From: an uncultured Collinsella sp.
GTDB taxonomy: Bacteria; Actinomycetota; Coriobacteriia; Coriobacteriales; Coriobacteriaceae
Length of the DNA stretch: 7,700 nt
Direction of reading: 5' to 3'
Assembly: GCA_958443265.1 (NCBI GenBank)
Contig: CAUCKA010000043.1
Location: 1-7,700 of the forward strand
This document shows, piece after piece, positions 6,954 to 7,700 of the stretch. The notes beneath the pieces were generated by a model. The model saw only the letters and a list, made by a program, of their open reading frames with translations. It was not told where the DNA came from and searched no databases. The position numbers and the translations under genes are program-made. The first letter of the stretch is position 1. The number at the start of each line of letters is the position of its first letter.

Positions 6954-6977
6954 TAAGGTTTTAGTAAGGTTAAGGTT
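6954..6977 (+). promoter_or_regulatory. TAAGGTT direct repeats, possible response-regulator site
   Basis: TAAGGTT occurs at 6954-6960 and 6965-6971 (7-base repeats with a 4-base spacer, 11-base period). A third copy at 6971-6977 shares one base with the second. A 7+4 layout just upstream of a -35 box is the arrangement of Pho-box-like sites bound by OmpR/PhoB-family regulators. The repeat is seen directly; the regulator is inference. Confidence 0.4.
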
Positions 6978-7009
6978 CTTTGAACCAGAGCTTAAATAAC
7001 GAGTATGTT
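6974..7009 (+). promoter_or_regulatory. Candidate promoter of the tail-anchored gene, with overlapping inverted repeat
   Basis: TTGAAC (6980-6985) and TATGTT (7004-7009), separated by 18 bases, each match four of the six sigma-70 consensus positions. The inverted repeat GGTTC-TTT-GAACC (6974-6986) lies over the -35 box and could serve as an operator. This is a moderate match only. Confidence 0.35.
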
Positions 7010-7037
7010 CGCAGCTACAAATAACAAGGGGCTTACA

Positions 7038-7070
7038 ATGAGCGCGTACACGTTGTTGGTAACGAGCTAA
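7038..7070 (+). CDS. Possible 10-codon leader ORF
   Basis: An ATG at 7038 opens a frame encoding MSAYTLLVTS, ending at TAA 7068-7070. AAGGGG lies six bases before it, which is a better ribosome site than many real genes have. Its stop codon runs straight into the AAAGGG that serves the next gene, 8 bases before that gene's ATG. This geometry would suit translational coupling or a regulatory leader. There is no run of one amino acid as in biosynthetic attenuators. It may be chance. Confidence 0.35.
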   Translation: MSAYTLLVTS

Positions 7071-7078
7071 AGGGCATC

Positions 7079-7546
7079 ATGGACGACCAAAACCAGAACA
7101 AAATGTTTATGCCGACGCAGGGGGAAGATACTTCCACGCAGCCGCCACGGTTCCATCGCCCCCACATCTCGCAAGAGCCCATTTATGATCCGGAGCCCGA
7201 ATATGTGACGAGAAATCGATATCAAACACTCGAGGATGCCCAAACGGGACGTAAACATATGGGCGTCGCCTCGGGAGACCCTGTATATCTGAAAGACGCA
7301 CCATTATCTAAAAACAGCGCAGCTAGTGATGAGCCACTGAAAGCATCCGCCGCTCATCAACAAAGAGGTCCTCGACCAAAGCAAACCTTGACGCATTCGG
7401 CTCGCTATCTCGAAACGCCAAAACAAGGAAAATCGATCTTCGTTTCGTCAAGTAAACGACGCAAGCAGCATCGAATGACAATCCTGCTTTTGATCATTGC
7501 GGCTATAGCAGTTGCCCTTGTTATTCGTTTTATTTTCTTTAAATAA
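7079..7546 (+). CDS. Uncharacterised protein with C-terminal membrane anchor
   Basis: I do not recognise this 155-residue protein. Residues 1-124 are hydrophilic, rich in Gln, Pro, Ser, Lys and Asp, and look largely disordered. A basic patch KRRKQHR (126-132) comes directly before one hydrophobic helix (about 133-154), and the chain ends in FFK. By the positive-inside rule the long N-terminal part should be cytoplasmic, with the helix anchoring it at the C-terminus; there is no signal peptide. AAAGGG lies about five bases before the ATG. The gene looks AT-richer than the housekeeping genes to its left. It is divergent from hsp20 and shares its control region, so a link to envelope or protein-folding stress is conceivable but unproven. 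Confidence 0.8.
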   Translation: MDDQNQNKMFMPTQGEDTSTQPPRFHRPHISQEPIYDPEPEYVTRNRYQTLEDAQTGRKHMGVASGDPVYLKDAPLSKNSAASDEPLKASAAHQQRGPRPKQTLTHSARYLETPKQGKSIFVSSSKRRKQHRMTILLLIIAAIAVALVIRFIFFK

Positions 7547-7573
7547 AAACTCAATACCAAAAAGAATTAAATC

Positions 7574-7604
7574 GTCTGGCGTAAATGAGTCATTTATGCC
7601 ACAC
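7574..7604. repeat. Near-perfect palindrome after the tail-anchored gene
   Basis: Bases 7577-7588 pair with 7590-7601 around a single central G, with one G-T wobble. After one mismatch, two further pairs extend it outward. The centre reads TAAATGAGTCATTTA. No T-run follows on either side, so it is not a plain terminator. As RNA it would need a small loop at the tip. It could be an operator or an interspersed repeat. The spacer is not otherwise coding. Confidence 0.6.
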
Positions 7605-7610
7605 AAACGC

Positions 7611-7642
7611 AAAAAAGGGGGAGGCCGCGAGGCCTCCCCCTT
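7611..7642 (-). terminator. Rho-independent terminator facing left
   Basis: GGGGGAGGCC (7617-7626) pairs perfectly with GGCCTCCCCC (7631-7640) around a 4-base loop, with two more A-T pairs below. Six A bases at 7611-7616 become a T-run when read on the minus strand, a textbook terminator for transcription entering from the right. On the plus strand the tail is only TTCT, so it may stop the tail-anchored gene less well. Confidence 0.88.
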
Positions 7643-7700
7643 CTAAGTTCGATGACGGCTCGGTGCCGTCCACCGGTCAGCGGCGCCCTGGCCTCCCACG
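7643..7700 (-). other. Possible 3' end of a minus-strand gene
   Basis: The leftward terminator implies that a minus-strand gene or RNA ends here. One minus-strand frame is open from 7699 to a TAG at 7645-7643, immediately before the terminator, giving a tail ending DRWTAPSRHRT that I do not recognise. A small hairpin GACGGC-TCGGT-GCCGTC (7654-7670) also fits a structured RNA. Fifty-eight bases are too few to decide. Confidence 0.3.

Noticed and set aside
7021..7045. TACAAT overlapping the leader ATG as a -10 box
   Set aside because: No -35 element lies 16-18 bases upstream, and the ATG with AAGGGG is the better reading of these bases.
1..7700. CRISPR arrays, tRNA, rRNA, transposase or phage genes
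   Set aside because: I saw no regularly spaced repeats, no tRNA-like or rRNA sequence, and no mobile-element protein on either strand.

Overview
This GC-rich window reads as ordinary chromosome from an actinobacterium of the class Coriobacteriia, most likely Collinsella or a close relative. That placement is inferred from base composition, the protein sequences and the gene order, not from a database match. No transposase gene, CRISPR array, tRNA or rRNA is visible.

Layout, left to right. A PLP-dependent class I/II aminotransferase gene on the minus strand runs off the left edge (1-861). Behind its start lies a spacer holding a very long palindrome (921-980), followed by the terminator of the next cluster. 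That cluster is minus-strand tilS (5430-3889), hpt (3741-3193) and ftsH (3191-1050), an order known from Bacillus and other Gram-positives. TilS modifies the wobble base of tRNA-Ile, Hpt salvages purines, and FtsH is the membrane AAA+ zinc protease. hpt and ftsH are separated by one base. tilS and hpt lie in the same reading frame, separated by 49 codons of spacer that contain one further stop.

Divergent from tilS, on the plus strand, is a YycJ/WalJ-type metallo-beta-lactamase-fold gene (5479-6288), closed by a strong terminator that may work in both directions. A small heat-shock protein gene (Hsp20, 6802-6371) converges on it from the minus strand. An AT-rich control region (6803-7078) separates hsp20 from a divergent plus-strand gene for an uncharacterised protein with a single C-terminal membrane helix (7079-7546). 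This region is the least ordinary part of the window. It holds AT-rich direct repeats two helical turns apart on the hsp20 side. On the other side are TAAGGTT repeats spaced like an OmpR/PhoB-family site, an inverted repeat over a possible -35 box, and a possible 10-codon leader ORF ending just before the tail-anchored gene.

The right end carries another near-perfect palindrome and a textbook terminator facing leftward, so a minus-strand transcription unit probably enters from beyond the right edge.

Most of the window is housekeeping. I see no convincing new multi-gene system. The candidates worth a second look are the palindromes, the in-frame tilS/hpt junction, an unusual cysteine in FtsH, and the hsp20/tail-anchored-protein control region.
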